DNA from: Dyadobacter frigoris | GTDB lineage: Bacteria; Bacteroidota; Bacteroidia; Cytophagales; Spirosomataceae | DNA length: 64,000 nucleotides | Reading direction: 5' to 3' | Assembly: GCF_005280585.1 (NCBI RefSeq) | Contig: NZ_SZVO01000003.1 | Coordinates: 310,001-374,000, forward strand | Notes under the pieces: model-generated | Database searches by the model: none | Told to the model about the DNA's origin: nothing | The model's input: the letters and a program-made list of their open reading frames with translations, nothing else | Position numbers and translations under genes: made by a program | Shown: positions 15,961 to 25,848 of the stretch, in pieces | How the letters are laid out: the number at the start of each line of letters is the position of its first letter | Numbering within the stretch: the stretch's first letter is position 1

Positions 15961-18903
15961 ATGAAAGAAGCGTGTAATTTTCAAGTTATTCTAAGAGCCA
16001 TGCGTATCTCGCTCTATCAGGTTATTATTGCAATATGGGCTTTGGGTAATGCCAATGCGACGGAAGGAAATGCCCAGACGTTATTAAGTAAGAAAATCAG
16101 TGTAAACCTGAACAATAAAGAAGTTGAAAATGTACTGCAAAACATTGAAAAACAGATCAGTGGAAAGTTTGTTTTCAGCAGCAAAATCATCAGAGGAGAA
16201 CGCAAAATTAATATCAGCGTAAAAGATCAGCCGTTATATAAAGTACTGGACGAAACGCTGAAACCGCTGGATCTTACTTACAGAGTAACTGAAAATCTGA
16301 TCATTATCAGCCGTACTTCGAAAGATGGAGCGCAGTCTCTTTCTTCGATTAAAAGTAAGGCGCCGAATTATACCGTTTCAGGAAAAATCAAAGACAGCAA
16401 AGGTGAAACGCTGGGCGGCGTTACCGTGCTTTTGAATTACAAAAGCAATGGCGTGGTAACGGATATCAATGGCGCATTTTCGTTTGTAGACATTCCTGAA
16501 GGAAGTTATACACTGACAATCAGCAGTATCGGATTTACAAGTGTAAAAAAAGAAATCCAGGTGATCGGCGGTGACTTACAGGTTGATGTAGAATTAAAAG
16601 ATGACGTGCTTCAATTGCAGGAAATCGTTGTAACAGGCGGAAATCCAAAAAAGAAGATAGAAAGCAGCGTTGCCATCACGACAATCAATAATAAAGATAT
16701 ACAAACCAGAGCGCCCTTAAATAGTACAGATCTGTTAAAAGCAATTCCTGGATTGACAGTTGAAAGTACAGGTGGTGATGGTCCGGGAAATGTTTGGGTG
16801 CGCGGATTTCCTCAGCAGGGAGGTTATATATTTCTTGGGATTATGGAAGACGGATTGCCGGTGCTACCAACGGGTTATAATTCACTTCCTTCTGTTGACC
16901 AATATTATAAAACAGATTTAACCATCAGAAATATTGAAGCCGTAAGAGGTGGAAATGCTTCCATCGTCATGGCTAACACACCGGGTGCCGTTATAAATAA
17001 TCTAAGTTATACGGGTGCTGAAAAAACTTATGGCAAGTTCAAAGCGACGACCGGTTTGTCTCAGGGATTGTATCGTTTAGACGGTAACGTGGGTGGAAAA
17101 GTGAACAGCAACATCCGTTACAACATTGGTGGTTTTTACAGAACAGATAAGGGAATTGTTTCTCCGGGTTATACTGCCAACCAAGGTGGACAACTGAAAG
17201 GAAACATGACTTATAATTTCAAAAACCAGAAAGGATTTGTTCGCGTTTATGGAAAATATCTTAACGATAAAGTACAATGGATGCTGACCAGTTACTATCC
17301 TTATGACGGAACAGGAAAACCTACTAAAAGCAGTTCTTTCGACATGGTAAACCAGTCATTAGCCACGATTGACACAAAATTCAGTTACAAAAGTGCGGAT
17401 GGTGTGACAAGAAATTATGATATGTCTGACGGAATTCATACCAAACAAGGATCGGGTGGTTTTCAGTTTAATTATACGACTGATCAAGGCTGGGAGATTA
17501 ATAATAACTTCCGTTACCAGCATACCAACATGAATGTTACGGCCGGAATTCCTGCCAGTAATGTTGCTTATAACGGAACAACACAATACTATTATCTTGA
17601 CGGAACAGCTGCTTCTTTAAAGGCCGGCGACAGACTTGTGAATGTAACGGGTCTTACCCAACAATTAAAAGATGTTCAGATTATCGATTATATCGATTTC
17701 AAAAGGAATATGAATAATCATAGTCTGACTTTTGGTGGCGGTATTCATCAGTACAACAGAAATGACGGACCAAATTATAATTTTTCTTACGTTCAGGAAT
17801 TTAAAGAACGTGCAAGAAGACTGATCACTTCACCGACTGCGGCACAAATTACACCGCTTACTTTGGCAACAGTAATAGGAAATACAAGAACGGTATCCGC
17901 TTATGCTTCGGACGAAATCACTTTAAATCCAAAATGGAGACTTGATCTGGGAGCCAGAGTTGACAACCAGAATGTGGATGGAAAACGTCCTTTTTACGCA
18001 TACAAAGCGGATGGAACACCTGATTACACAAAAGCTTCTACTTTAATCATTGCTGATTATACCAAATACTCGATCACCACAACAAACTGGGCGGCGACTG
18101 CCGGTCTGAATTATAAAATCAATAATCAGGCTGCATTATTTGCAAGAGCTACCAGGGCCTACAACGCACCAAATATTGCAGATTACAACGCAACGGCTTA
18201 TGATCCTGCCAAAATCAAAAAACGTCCGGTTTACCTGGCTGAGATTGGTTACAAGTATGCAAAAAATAATTTCTCTCTTTTTGCATCCGGAAGTTATTCG
18301 GCGATCAAAAATGTGTCACTTTCCATTACTGTCCCAACGGTTTCTTCGGGCAATCAGACACTTCTTGCTTTTGGATCTACCAGAACTTTCAGTGCTGAAT
18401 TTGAAGCATCGTATAAAATTACCAAATCACTTAATCTGCGTTTAACGGGTACAATTCAGGATTCCAAATACACAGATTATTCCGCAAGCACGAATACAAA
18501 CTCGGCCATTGTTGCGATTTTGGGTGATACCACTTACAGTTTTACCGGAAAAAGAACGGAGCGCGTGCCGGTTCTTAACACGGAATTATCTGCTACTTAC
18601 GATTACAAAAAATTCAATATTTATCTGGCAGGAAGTTATATCGGAAGCCGTTTCACCGCGCCAAGTGATAGCTACAAATTACCAGCTTATGCTTTGATGA
18701 AAGGCGGTGCTGGTTATAGTTTCACCAAAAATATCAACGCAAGATTCTGGGTAGACAATCTGCTTAATGCCAGAGTACTTACAGAAGGAGACGTGCGCGG
18801 GGATCAGTTCCGCAACTTCGCCGCAGTAGAAAAGGGAACAATGATGGCGGGCAGGACTTTATTACCAAGAAGTTTCTGGCTTTCACTTGCTTACGAATTT
18901 TAA
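15961..18903 (+). CDS. TonB-dependent receptor with STN and carboxypeptidase-like domains
   Basis: About 980 residues. I start at the ATG at 15961 (MKEACNFQV), 51 bp inside the longest frame, because it directly precedes the membrane-targeting segment (MRISLYQVIIAIWALGNANA). The STN domain (about 45-115) contacts FecR for signalling; a carboxypeptidase regulatory-like domain follows (about 127-215), then the plug (ITTINNKDIQTRAPLNSTDLLKAIPGLTV) and a 22-strand barrel ending LPRSFWLSLAYEF, with the expected terminal Phe. The barrel resembles FecA/siderophore-type receptors rather than SusC, and no SusD partner follows. The transported ligand is unknown; neighbours oxidising sugars make a glycan or a metal chelate possible. 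Confidence 0.9.
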   Translation: MKEACNFQVILRAMRISLYQVIIAIWALGNANATEGNAQTLLSKKISVNLNNKEVENVLQNIEKQISGKFVFSSKIIRGERKINISVKDQPLYKVLDETLKPLDLTYRVTENLIIISRTSKDGAQSLSSIKSKAPNYTVSGKIKDSKGETLGGVTVLLNYKSNGVVTDINGAFSFVDIPEGSYTLTISSIGFTSVKKEIQVIGGDLQVDVELKDDVLQLQEIVVTGGNPKKKIESSVAITTINNKDIQTRAPLNSTDLLKAIPGLTVESTGGDGPGNVWVRGFPQQGGYIFLGIMEDGLPVLPTGYNSLPSVDQYYKTDLTIRNIEAVRGGNASIVMANTPGAVINNLSYTGAEKTYGKFKATTGLSQGLYRLDGNVGGKVNSNIRYNIGGFYRTDKGIVSPGYTANQGGQLKGNMTYNFKNQKGFVRVYGKYLNDKVQWMLTSYYPYDGTGKPTKSSSFDMVNQSLATIDTKFSYKSADGVTRNYDMSDGIHTKQGSGGFQFNYTTDQGWEINNNFRYQHTNMNVTAGIPASNVAYNGTTQYYYLDGTAASLKAGDRLVNVTGLTQQLKDVQIIDYIDFKRNMNNHSLTFGGGIHQYNRNDGPNYNFSYVQEFKERARRLITSPTAAQITPLTLATVIGNTRTVSAYASDEITLNPKWRLDLGARVDNQNVDGKRPFYAYKADGTPDYTKASTLIIADYTKYSITTTNWAATAGLNYKINNQAALFARATRAYNAPNIADYNATAYDPAKIKKRPVYLAEIGYKYAKNNFSLFASGSYSAIKNVSLSITVPTVSSGNQTLLAFGSTRTFSAEFEASYKITKSLNLRLTGTIQDSKYTDYSASTNTNSAIVAILGDTTYSFTGKRTERVPVLNTELSATYDYKKFNIYLAGSYIGSRFTAPSDSYKLPAYALMKGGAGYSFTKNINARFWVDNLLNARVLTEGDVRGDQFRNFAAVEKGTMMAGRTLLPRSFWLSLAYEF

Positions 18904-18921
18904 TTTGATGGATAGAAAGAA

Positions 18922-18959
18922 GGGTGTCGGATATATTATTCGACACCTCTTCGCTTTTA
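18922..18959 (+). terminator. Terminator after the TonB receptor
   Basis: GGTGTCG (23-29 of the 18900s) pairs with CGACACC at 18941-18947 and is followed by TCTTCGCTTTT. It separates the receptor from the PQQ dehydrogenase gene. Confidence 0.65.
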
Positions 18960-19013
18960 ACTAATTTTTCTTAAAATATTATTATATTTCAAGGTATTTA
19001 TTAACCTAACTAT

Positions 19014-20957
19014 ATGATTGATCCATCCGCAGCTTATCCACGACTATTACAAATTTCAAAAACGTCATTAAAAATTTTTACACTGGCTTTTCTCGCATCC
19101 TTTACTACACAGGATAGTCCGCCAAAACCTGATGAAAGCCGATTTACGCCAGTCGTAATCGCAGACAATCTGGACGAACCGATGGTCTTCGAAGTGCTGA
19201 AAGATGGCTCTGCTTATATCATCGAAAGAAAAGGTGCATTGAAAAAATACAATGCAGCTACAAAATCAACCGATCTCATTGCAACCATTCCCGTCAACAC
19301 CAAATATACCAGTGCAGAAGGCGTTGTGCGGGAAGCGGAAGAAGGTTTGATGGGTTTTACTATGGATCCGAATTATGAAAAAAATCACTGGATTTATTTG
19401 TATTACGCACATCCGACAGAGAAAAAACATATTCTGACCCGTTGGGAAATCAAGGACGAGCAATTGGTCGAAAGTTCCAAAAAATTAGTTCTTGAGGTTG
19501 AAACCCAACGCGAAGTTTGCTGCCATACCGGCGGTGGTATGACCTGGGATAAAGCAGGAAATCTTTTTCTGACCGTTGGAAATAATACCGGAAATCAAAA
19601 AGCCGCACAAACCGACGAACGTGAAGGAAGAAGCAGCTGGGATGATCAGGGACATGCAGGAAACACCAACGATTTGAGAGGGAAAATCCTGAGAATTCAT
19701 CCGGAAGCTGACGGGACTTATACCATTCCGGAAGGAAATCTTTATCCAAAAGGAACGGCTAAAACAAGACCGGAAATTTATTCGATGGGCCATAGAAATC
19801 CATGGAGAATCTCGGTGGACAGTAAAACAAATTATGTTTATTGGGGTGAAGTTGGGCCTGATGCGAATGAGGATTCAGAAATCGGGCCGAGAGGTTATGA
19901 CGAAATGAATCAGGCCAGGAAACCGGGCAATTTCGGCTGGCCATGGTTTGTGGCCGATAATCAGGCTTTTCCGGTTTATGATTATGCAGCCAATAAACCG
20001 TTGGAGAAAAAAGATCCGTTGCATTTGGTAAATAATTCGCCTAACAACACAGGATTAAAAGATTTGCCGGCAACTGCGCCAAACTTTATTTATTATCCAT
20101 ACGGCGTTTCAGAAAAATTCCCTCTTGTAGGATCAGGTTCAAGAAGTGCTACGGGCGGACCGGTTTATCACAAATCTGATTTTGTGAATCCAAAACGTCC
20201 ATGGCCTGCTTATTACGAAAACAAATGGATCGCTGCTGACTTTTCGCGTGGCTGGATTATGGCCATCAGCATGAAAGAAAACGGAGATTATGATTCGATG
20301 GAACGCGTACTTCCCTCCTATCATCCGGTGCAGCCAATTGATATAAAATTTGGCCCGGACGGTGATTTGTATATCCTTGAATATGGCAGCAACTGGTTTA
20401 GAAAAAGTGATAATTCACGTTTGATCCGAATTGAATATAACGGCGGAAACAGAAAACCGATCGTTCAGGTTTCTACGGATAAAAAAGGCGGAACAGTACC
20501 TTTCAAAGCAAATTTATCTTCGGAAGGAACAAAAGATTTTGATGGAGATGCTTTAAAATACAGCTGGAAAATAACCAGCGTTGGCGCTGCTCCAAGAACT
20601 TTTGCTACTGCAAATCCGACCGTTTCTTTTGACAAATCGGGTGTTTACACAGCAAATCTGACGGTGACGGATTCCAAAGGCGCCAGTAATTCGCAGTCTA
20701 TAAAAATAGTTGCCGGTAATGAGCCACCTCAGGTTTCAATAAATCTTGCCGGAAATAAAACGTTTTTCTTTGCCGATAAACCGATCGCTTACGCAGTCAA
20801 TGTAAACGATAAGGAAGATGGCAGCCTGACGGATGGAAAAATTAAACCTTCACAAGTTGCAGTCAGTATAGATTACACTTCGGAAGGATTTGATTATGCG
20901 GAAGTTACGCAAAGTCAGCGCAGTGTGGATGCCTCAACCCAATTCGCCGTTGCCTAG
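19014..20957 (+). CDS. PQQ-dependent sugar dehydrogenase with PKD domain (N-terminal part of an interrupted gene)
   Basis: A 647-residue secreted product. Residues about 45-490 form the glucose/sorbosone dehydrogenase beta-propeller (EEGLMGFTMDPNYEKNHWIY, CCHTGGGMTWDKAGNLFL, RGKILRIHPEADG, YSMGHRNPWRI, FGPDGDLYILEYG), which oxidises sugars with PQQ in the periplasm. A PKD domain follows (about 505-590: GTKDFDGDALKYSWKI, GVYTANLTVTDSKGA). The stop is TAG at 20955-20957, and the cytochrome c domain normally found on the same polypeptide begins only two codons later in the same frame, at 20964. The enzyme would therefore lack its electron-accepting heme domain. A -7-like box TATATTTC lies at 18983-18990. 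Whether the product still works is open. Confidence 0.85.
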   Translation: MIDPSAAYPRLLQISKTSLKIFTLAFLASFTTQDSPPKPDESRFTPVVIADNLDEPMVFEVLKDGSAYIIERKGALKKYNAATKSTDLIATIPVNTKYTSAEGVVREAEEGLMGFTMDPNYEKNHWIYLYYAHPTEKKHILTRWEIKDEQLVESSKKLVLEVETQREVCCHTGGGMTWDKAGNLFLTVGNNTGNQKAAQTDEREGRSSWDDQGHAGNTNDLRGKILRIHPEADGTYTIPEGNLYPKGTAKTRPEIYSMGHRNPWRISVDSKTNYVYWGEVGPDANEDSEIGPRGYDEMNQARKPGNFGWPWFVADNQAFPVYDYAANKPLEKKDPLHLVNNSPNNTGLKDLPATAPNFIYYPYGVSEKFPLVGSGSRSATGGPVYHKSDFVNPKRPWPAYYENKWIAADFSRGWIMAISMKENGDYDSMERVLPSYHPVQPIDIKFGPDGDLYILEYGSNWFRKSDNSRLIRIEYNGGNRKPIVQVSTDKKGGTVPFKANLSSEGTKDFDGDALKYSWKITSVGAAPRTFATANPTVSFDKSGVYTANLTVTDSKGASNSQSIKIVAGNEPPQVSINLAGNKTFFFADKPIAYAVNVNDKEDGSLTDGKIKPSQVAVSIDYTSEGFDYAEVTQSQRSVDASTQFAVA

Positions 20958-20963
20958 ATTTTA

Positions 20964-21848
20964 ATGAGCAAAAGTGATTGTAAAGTTTGTCATCAGCCTA
21001 ATACTAAATCGGTTGGACCTTCCTTCGCTGATGTTTCTAATAAATACAAAGGACAGTCCGGAGCGCTTGAAAAGCTTGTCAAAAAAGTACGTGAAGGTGG
21101 TTCCGGTGTTTGGGGAGAAGTAGCTATGGCTGCTCATCCCGCTCTGCCTGTTGCGGATGCGGAAGTGATTGTAAAATACATTTTGAACAGTACCGATAAA
21201 ACGCTCAGCACACTTCCTGTGAAAGGAGAATACACGCCTGAAATCCCGAAAGGCGATGATGGAAAAGGTTCTGTGTTGATCAGAGCGGCTTTTACAGATC
21301 GTGCGGTGACGGGAACGAAAACAATTCCATCCCAAACTTCTGAGGAAATGATTGTGCTGCGAAATCCTGAAATTTATGCTGCCGAAGCTCCGATTGTAAA
21401 AGGTGCAGAATTAAAAGCACTAGGCGTTGCGGGATTAGGTTTTAGCGTGGTGGCCTTTAACGGCAGTTATCTTGGATTTAAACAAATTGATTTGGCTGGT
21501 ATTGATAAACTGGAACTGGACGCTTCGGCTCAGCGAAGAGAAGGCAGCGTTGGCGGAACCATTGAAATCAGACTTGATTCGCCAACGGGTCCTGTTATCG
21601 GGGATGAAAAAGTAGCCATAGCACCAGAAGTTGACATTGCAAAAGTGATGGCAGAAATGGAAAGCGAGAAAAAGAATGCGAAACCAGGTGAAGTAATAAA
21701 ACCTCGTAATCCTTTCGCCAGACCGCCTATTAAAATCAAAATCAAGGACACAGAGGGCAAACATGATATCTATATTGTGTTTAAAAATGATTCTGCAAAA
21801 GCGATTGAGCCTCTATTATCTTTTTCAAAAATTAAATTTCAGCAGTAA
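20964..21848 (+). pseudogene. Detached cytochrome c and carbohydrate-binding C-terminus of the PQQ dehydrogenase
   Basis: A 294-codon continuation in the same frame as the dehydrogenase, separated from it by TAG and two codons. It begins MSKSDCKVCHQPNTKSVGPSF, a c-type heme site (CKVCH, residues 6-10) with the usual KSVGP sequence after it, and continues with cytochrome helices (VADAEVIVKYIL). The second half (VKGAELKALGVAGLGFSVV, IDLAGIDKLELDASAQRREGSVGGTIEIRLDS) is a CBM6-like module. It has no signal peptide, so made alone it could not reach the periplasm for heme attachment. I therefore treat it as the broken end of one gene; readthrough of the TAG or a sequencing error are alternatives. 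Confidence 0.75.
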
Positions 21849-21886
21849 GCTGAATGATCAGATACTAACTTTCTAATTTATCTTTT

Positions 21887-22822
21887 ATGAATAATAACAG
21901 AAGAGATTTTCTAAAAAAAGCAGCTGCGCTTACTGCGGGAAGCCTTGCTATACCTTACTTATCAAATGCATCAGGTTTGTCTGATTTATTTGCTGCTGAA
22001 AAACCGGTCGGCATTCAGTTGTTTACTGTTTTTGAAAAAATGAATAATGATCCGAAAGCAACGCTGGAAAAAATTGCTTCCATCGGGTATAAAGAAATCG
22101 AATCCGCATTCAGCACACGGGGTGGTTATTATGGATACAAACCAAAGGAATTTAAAAAACTTGTTGAAGATCTGGGTATGAAATGGCGCGCGCATCATGC
22201 GCTTGGCGCACCATTTAAAATGCCAAAAGGTGGAAAAATGCCTTTGGGTGCTGATGGAAAGCCGATCACAATCCCGACGATGATGAATCTTCGAGATAAT
22301 TATCAGCAACTGGTTGATGATGCGGCCGAAGGAGGATTGAAATATCTGGTATGTGCAAGTACGCCTGTGGGCACTATGGATGAGGTTAAAAACTCCATTG
22401 AGGTATTTCAAAAAACCGGAGAAGCCAGTAAAAAGGCTGGAATCGGATTCGCCTATCACAACCATGCAACGGAATTCGATGCTGTTGAAGGAGGAAAAAC
22501 GGCCTACGAACTTGTGCTTTCTCAAACAGACAAAGACCTTGTAAAAATGGAGCTCGATCTGGCCTGGGCAACAAAGGCGGGTAAAGATCCGGTGGCATTG
22601 TTCAAAGAACATCCGGGCCGTTTCCCATTATGGCACGTGAAGGATATCAAAAAAGATTTGCAGACCATTACCGAAGTTGGAACTGGTGTCGTGGAATTCC
22701 AGCGGATTTTTGAAGCGGCAAAAATTGCCGGTCTGCAATATTTCTTTGTTGAATACGACCTTGCTCCAACATTTGATACGGTAGAATTGTGTTACAAAAA
22801 CCTGAGGAAAGTTATTGGCTAA
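21887..22822 (+). CDS. Exported sugar phosphate isomerase/epimerase-like TIM-barrel protein
   Basis: A 311-residue protein with an N-terminal twin-arginine-like signal (NNRRDFLKKAAALTAGSLA), so it probably folds in the cytoplasm and is exported. The body is the xylose-isomerase-like AP2EC fold: VGIQLFTVFEKM at 41-52, IASIGYKEIES, GIGFAYHNHATEF (metal-binding His near 195), MELDLAWATKAGKDP, LWHVKDIKK, and YFFVEYD near the end. Such proteins in Bacteroidota act on keto-sugars or glycosides from extracellular oxidation. It follows the dehydrogenase by 38 bp and is probably in the same operon, fitting a joint role in periplasmic sugar oxidation. Precise reaction unknown. Confidence 0.82.
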   Translation: MNNNRRDFLKKAAALTAGSLAIPYLSNASGLSDLFAAEKPVGIQLFTVFEKMNNDPKATLEKIASIGYKEIESAFSTRGGYYGYKPKEFKKLVEDLGMKWRAHHALGAPFKMPKGGKMPLGADGKPITIPTMMNLRDNYQQLVDDAAEGGLKYLVCASTPVGTMDEVKNSIEVFQKTGEASKKAGIGFAYHNHATEFDAVEGGKTAYELVLSQTDKDLVKMELDLAWATKAGKDPVALFKEHPGRFPLWHVKDIKKDLQTITEVGTGVVEFQRIFEAAKIAGLQYFFVEYDLAPTFDTVELCYKNLRKVIG

Positions 22823-22854
22823 TATTGTCCTGATTTCTTTTAGTTGTATATCTG

Positions 22855-22892
22855 AAAATACCGTCTCAAAATCATTTGGGACGGTATTTTTT
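22855..22892 (+). terminator. Terminator after the isomerase-like gene
   Basis: An 11-bp stem (22855-22865 with 22880-22890; AAAATACCGTC with its complement) running into a T run. Clear rho-independent terminator. Confidence 0.9.
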
Positions 22893-23001
22893 ATTTAAAG
22901 CAGGAATATTTTTAACAGTTTAAGCCTCAGTTAAGGCCCCGGAATATTTATAATATCGTTCTACTATGGTCATTTATTTTTTCATTATAGAATTCCGTAC
23001 T

Positions 23002-23009
23002 TACCTTTG
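23002..23009 (+). promoter_or_regulatory. -7 box for the GKCYL gene and TonB receptor
   Basis: TACCTTTG fits TAnnTTTG. A start near 23016 is about 29 bp before the TTG start at 23045. Confidence 0.55.
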
Positions 23010-23044
23010 CCAACCTATTCTACCGGTATAATTTAGATTCTCGT

Positions 23045-23443
23045 TTGAAAGGTTCTCATAGACAATGGATTGGCCTGTGCCTGCTTACTTTAATGCTTGT
23101 AAAAGCGTGGGTAATTCCGTTGGTCTGTCTGGATTTTGAGATCAGAAGAGACTATATTGTCAAAAACTTATGTGTTAACCGGAACAGGCCACAGCTGCAT
23201 TGTGACGGGAAATGTTACCTGGCAAAAAAACTTGCTGAGACTGAAAAACAGCAGCAGCGTCAGGCAGAACAGGATTATCTTGCCAGCCTGATCTACCAGG
23301 TAATGGATACAAATACGCAAAATTTTTTTAGTGTTCAACCATCTGGTTTCGAACTGCCGCTTGATCTTGTATTTCAATATAATTCTGTTCTTTCTCCACG
23401 TAATTTCCCGAACGAAATTTTCCATCCGCCTTTGGCTGTTTAA
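23045..23443 (+). CDS. Small triple-cysteine protein, GKCYL family (copy 3)
   Basis: A 132-residue protein with a TTG start, chosen because its first residues (MKGSHRQWIG) line up with those of the ATG-started paralogue at 13313. It has an N-terminal membrane segment, NLCVNRNRPQLHCDGKCYL with Cys43, Cys53 and Cys57, a charged helix rich in Gln/Glu/Lys, and ends FHPPLAV. It precedes a siderophore-type TonB receptor by about 240 bp, instead of the di-heme peroxidases next to the other two copies. The gap after it (23444-23679) contains the palindrome ACCCAAATTTTGGGT but no convincing gene. Confidence 0.75.
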   Translation: MKGSHRQWIGLCLLTLMLVKAWVIPLVCLDFEIRRDYIVKNLCVNRNRPQLHCDGKCYLAKKLAETEKQQQRQAEQDYLASLIYQVMDTNTQNFFSVQPSGFELPLDLVFQYNSVLSPRNFPNEIFHPPLAV

Positions 23444-23679
23444 CCAGCTACTTTTCAGGACAATTTGATTATTACCAACGGAAGTGTTCGCTGCTTTTCA
23501 GGCAGAATGCATTACTATGTTTGATAATTTTTCCATGGAATATTACGCTCATGTTTACCCAAATTTTGGGTTATTTAGCGCTATAAATTCTACCGGAAAC
23601 AAATTGCTTCTCCACACAAAAGCCCACCACTTCGGGCCGTTAAAATGATATCCGGATTACTATTGAATTGAGTATTAAA

Positions 23680-25827
23680 ATGAATTATAAATTTCTTTTT
23701 GCCGCATTTCTTTTACTTTCCAATGTCTCTTTTGCTCAGAAAAAAGATAAATCAACATTGGAATCAGACACTACAAGCAGGGAACTGAATGAAGTTACGA
23801 TCAGCTCCAAATATTACCAACGTTATAAAATTGACAACGTTTCTGGTAGTCTAAAACTAAATAAAGCACTTCTCTTAGTCCCGCAAAATATCCAGGAAAT
23901 AGACAAAAGCATTATTCGCGATCAGCAGGCGATTAATGTCAATGAAAGTATAACCCGAAATGTCAGCGGCACTATTCGTAACAATACTGCCGACTTTTAT
24001 GGGCCATTGATTTTTATGCGCGGAGCCGGAATCAGCACGCTCAGAAACGGGATGGACATTTCTATGATCTATTATGGACCGCTGCCGGAAGATGCTTCTA
24101 TCATTGACAGAATGGAATTTATCAAAGGTCCGGCTGGCTTTATGAATGCCATTGGTGACCCTGCCGGCTCATTTAATATTGTCACGAAAAATCCTACCGG
24201 CGTCCGGTCAAACAATATCAGTTTCACAGCCGGCAGCTTTAATCTTTACCGTCTGACGGGTGATTTTGACGGAAGTTTTGGTAAAAATAAAAAGTGGCAG
24301 TACCGCCTAAATGTGGCCGGACAAAAAGCACAATCATTTCAGAAGTTTGCTTTCAATGACAAAGTTGTAGTCCAGCCTGTTATCCGTTACAATATCAATA
24401 GCAAATCGTCACTGACCGCAGAATATATTTATGGCAAACAAAGTTTTCAGCAATATCTGGTAACTGTATTTTCTCCTTACGGTTTCGGCTCGCTACCTCG
24501 GGATTTCAGTATAACAGATCCTAATAAAAAACCGGCTCAGGCCAATGAAAACAATGGTTTTTTGACCTATCGCAATCAATTGAGCGACAAATGGCAGTTT
24601 ACAGCCAAGGCCACTTATGCAAGAAGTCACCTGGATGGAAATTACTTTTTTGTCTCTGCTTATAATAAAACCACACCGAATCTTATCCAGAGAAGGCTGA
24701 CTTACGAAAGATTCAATTCCAGTGTTTACGCCTTGCAGACTTTCGTGAACGGGCAGTTTTCAACCGTTACGATCACACATCATGTATTGGCAAGTTTTGA
24801 TTACAACCGTAAAAATTTCCTGGGTTACGCCGGTTATAATGATCCAAAAGCAAATCCTGCACTTTATCCTTTGGATGCCTTAAATCCGGTTTATGGTATC
24901 ACTTTTGATTCAAACGAAAGGACAGGAAAACTTTCTGATATAGCTACAAATATGCAATTCATCGAGTATTATGCGGGCTATGTTCAGGATGAATTAAATC
25001 TTCTGAATGATAAATTAAGGATCACGCTGGCAGCCAGACTTACTTCTTCAAAAAACAGCGTGTCACTTCCAAAACCGACAAGTGTTTCCGATGTTGTAGT
25101 TACGCCAAGAATAGGTTTGAGTTATTCGATTGTAAAAGATTTGTCTGTTTACGGACTTTTTGATCATACCTACACACCGCAAAGCGGAATAAGTGCAACC
25201 GGTGGAGTTTTTGAGCCGTTGAAAGGGAAAAATCTGGAAGCTGGTCTTAAAAAAGATTGGGCGGATGGTAAGTGGAATACTTCGGTTTCGGTTTATCAGA
25301 TTATCCGTGACAACATTATTGTGACCGATCCGAATAATAATAATTTCCAGTCGCAGATCGGACAAACCAAATCAAAAGGTGTTGAATTTGACTTGAAAGG
25401 AGAAATTTTTAAAGGCTTGAATGCTGTAGTTAATTATGCTTACACGGATTCTTATATATCAAAAGATGCCAACGAAAGCAATGTTGGGCTCCCATCGCCT
25501 TATTTGGTAAAACATATTCAAAATACCTGGCTAAACTACAAGCTGCCTGTTAAGAAATTAAACGGACTTTCGGTTTCAGCTGGTTATCAGTTTCAAGCCG
25601 GAAGAAAGGGAAGATATTCACAGGATGGAAATCTGCCGATCTCCAATTTATTCAGAGTTGATGGCGGTTTGGGATGGTCCAATAGTCGGATTTCTGTGAA
25701 TGGGGTTGTGAATAATATCTTCAATCGGTTTAACTATGGAAGTGCCTGGACGCGGCCAGTTGGCCTTTTTGCCTACGTTCCTTATGCGCCCAGAGAATAC
25801 AGAATTACGGTAGGATACAATTTCTAG
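23680..25827 (+). CDS. TonB-dependent siderophore-type receptor
   Basis: About 715 residues, starting at the ATG that begins the signal peptide (MNYKFLFAAFLLLSNVSFAQ). There is no STN or carboxypeptidase-like domain. The plug is about 35-170 (LNEVTISSKYYQRY, INVNESITRNVSGTIRNN, GPLIFMRGAGISTLRNGMDI, IDRMEFIKGPAGFMNAIGDPAGSFNIVTK) and the barrel ends in YRITVGYNF with the required terminal Phe. Plug and length match FhuA/FpvA-like receptors for ferric siderophores or similar chelates. The following PepSY membrane protein, 21 bp downstream, is the usual partner for reducing iron or handling the siderophore at the inner membrane. Ligand unknown. Confidence 0.9.
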   Translation: MNYKFLFAAFLLLSNVSFAQKKDKSTLESDTTSRELNEVTISSKYYQRYKIDNVSGSLKLNKALLLVPQNIQEIDKSIIRDQQAINVNESITRNVSGTIRNNTADFYGPLIFMRGAGISTLRNGMDISMIYYGPLPEDASIIDRMEFIKGPAGFMNAIGDPAGSFNIVTKNPTGVRSNNISFTAGSFNLYRLTGDFDGSFGKNKKWQYRLNVAGQKAQSFQKFAFNDKVVVQPVIRYNINSKSSLTAEYIYGKQSFQQYLVTVFSPYGFGSLPRDFSITDPNKKPAQANENNGFLTYRNQLSDKWQFTAKATYARSHLDGNYFFVSAYNKTTPNLIQRRLTYERFNSSVYALQTFVNGQFSTVTITHHVLASFDYNRKNFLGYAGYNDPKANPALYPLDALNPVYGITFDSNERTGKLSDIATNMQFIEYYAGYVQDELNLLNDKLRITLAARLTSSKNSVSLPKPTSVSDVVVTPRIGLSYSIVKDLSVYGLFDHTYTPQSGISATGGVFEPLKGKNLEAGLKKDWADGKWNTSVSVYQIIRDNIIVTDPNNNNFQSQIGQTKSKGVEFDLKGEIFKGLNAVVNYAYTDSYISKDANESNVGLPSPYLVKHIQNTWLNYKLPVKKLNGLSVSAGYQFQAGRKGRYSQDGNLPISNLFRVDGGLGWSNSRISVNGVVNNIFNRFNYGSAWTRPVGLFAYVPYAPREYRITVGYNF

Positions 25828-25848
25828 TGCTAAAATATTTTAAGTAGG

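Noticed and set aside
21986-22612. Long minus-strand frame of 208 codons within the isomerase-like gene
   Set aside because: Antisense shadow: the plus strand has Tat signal and TIM-barrel motifs, the minus frame is Phe/His/Cys-rich without domains.
23517-23648. 43-codon frame between the GKCYL gene and the siderophore receptor
   Set aside because: No promoter, no family resemblance, length expected by chance in a 236-bp gap.
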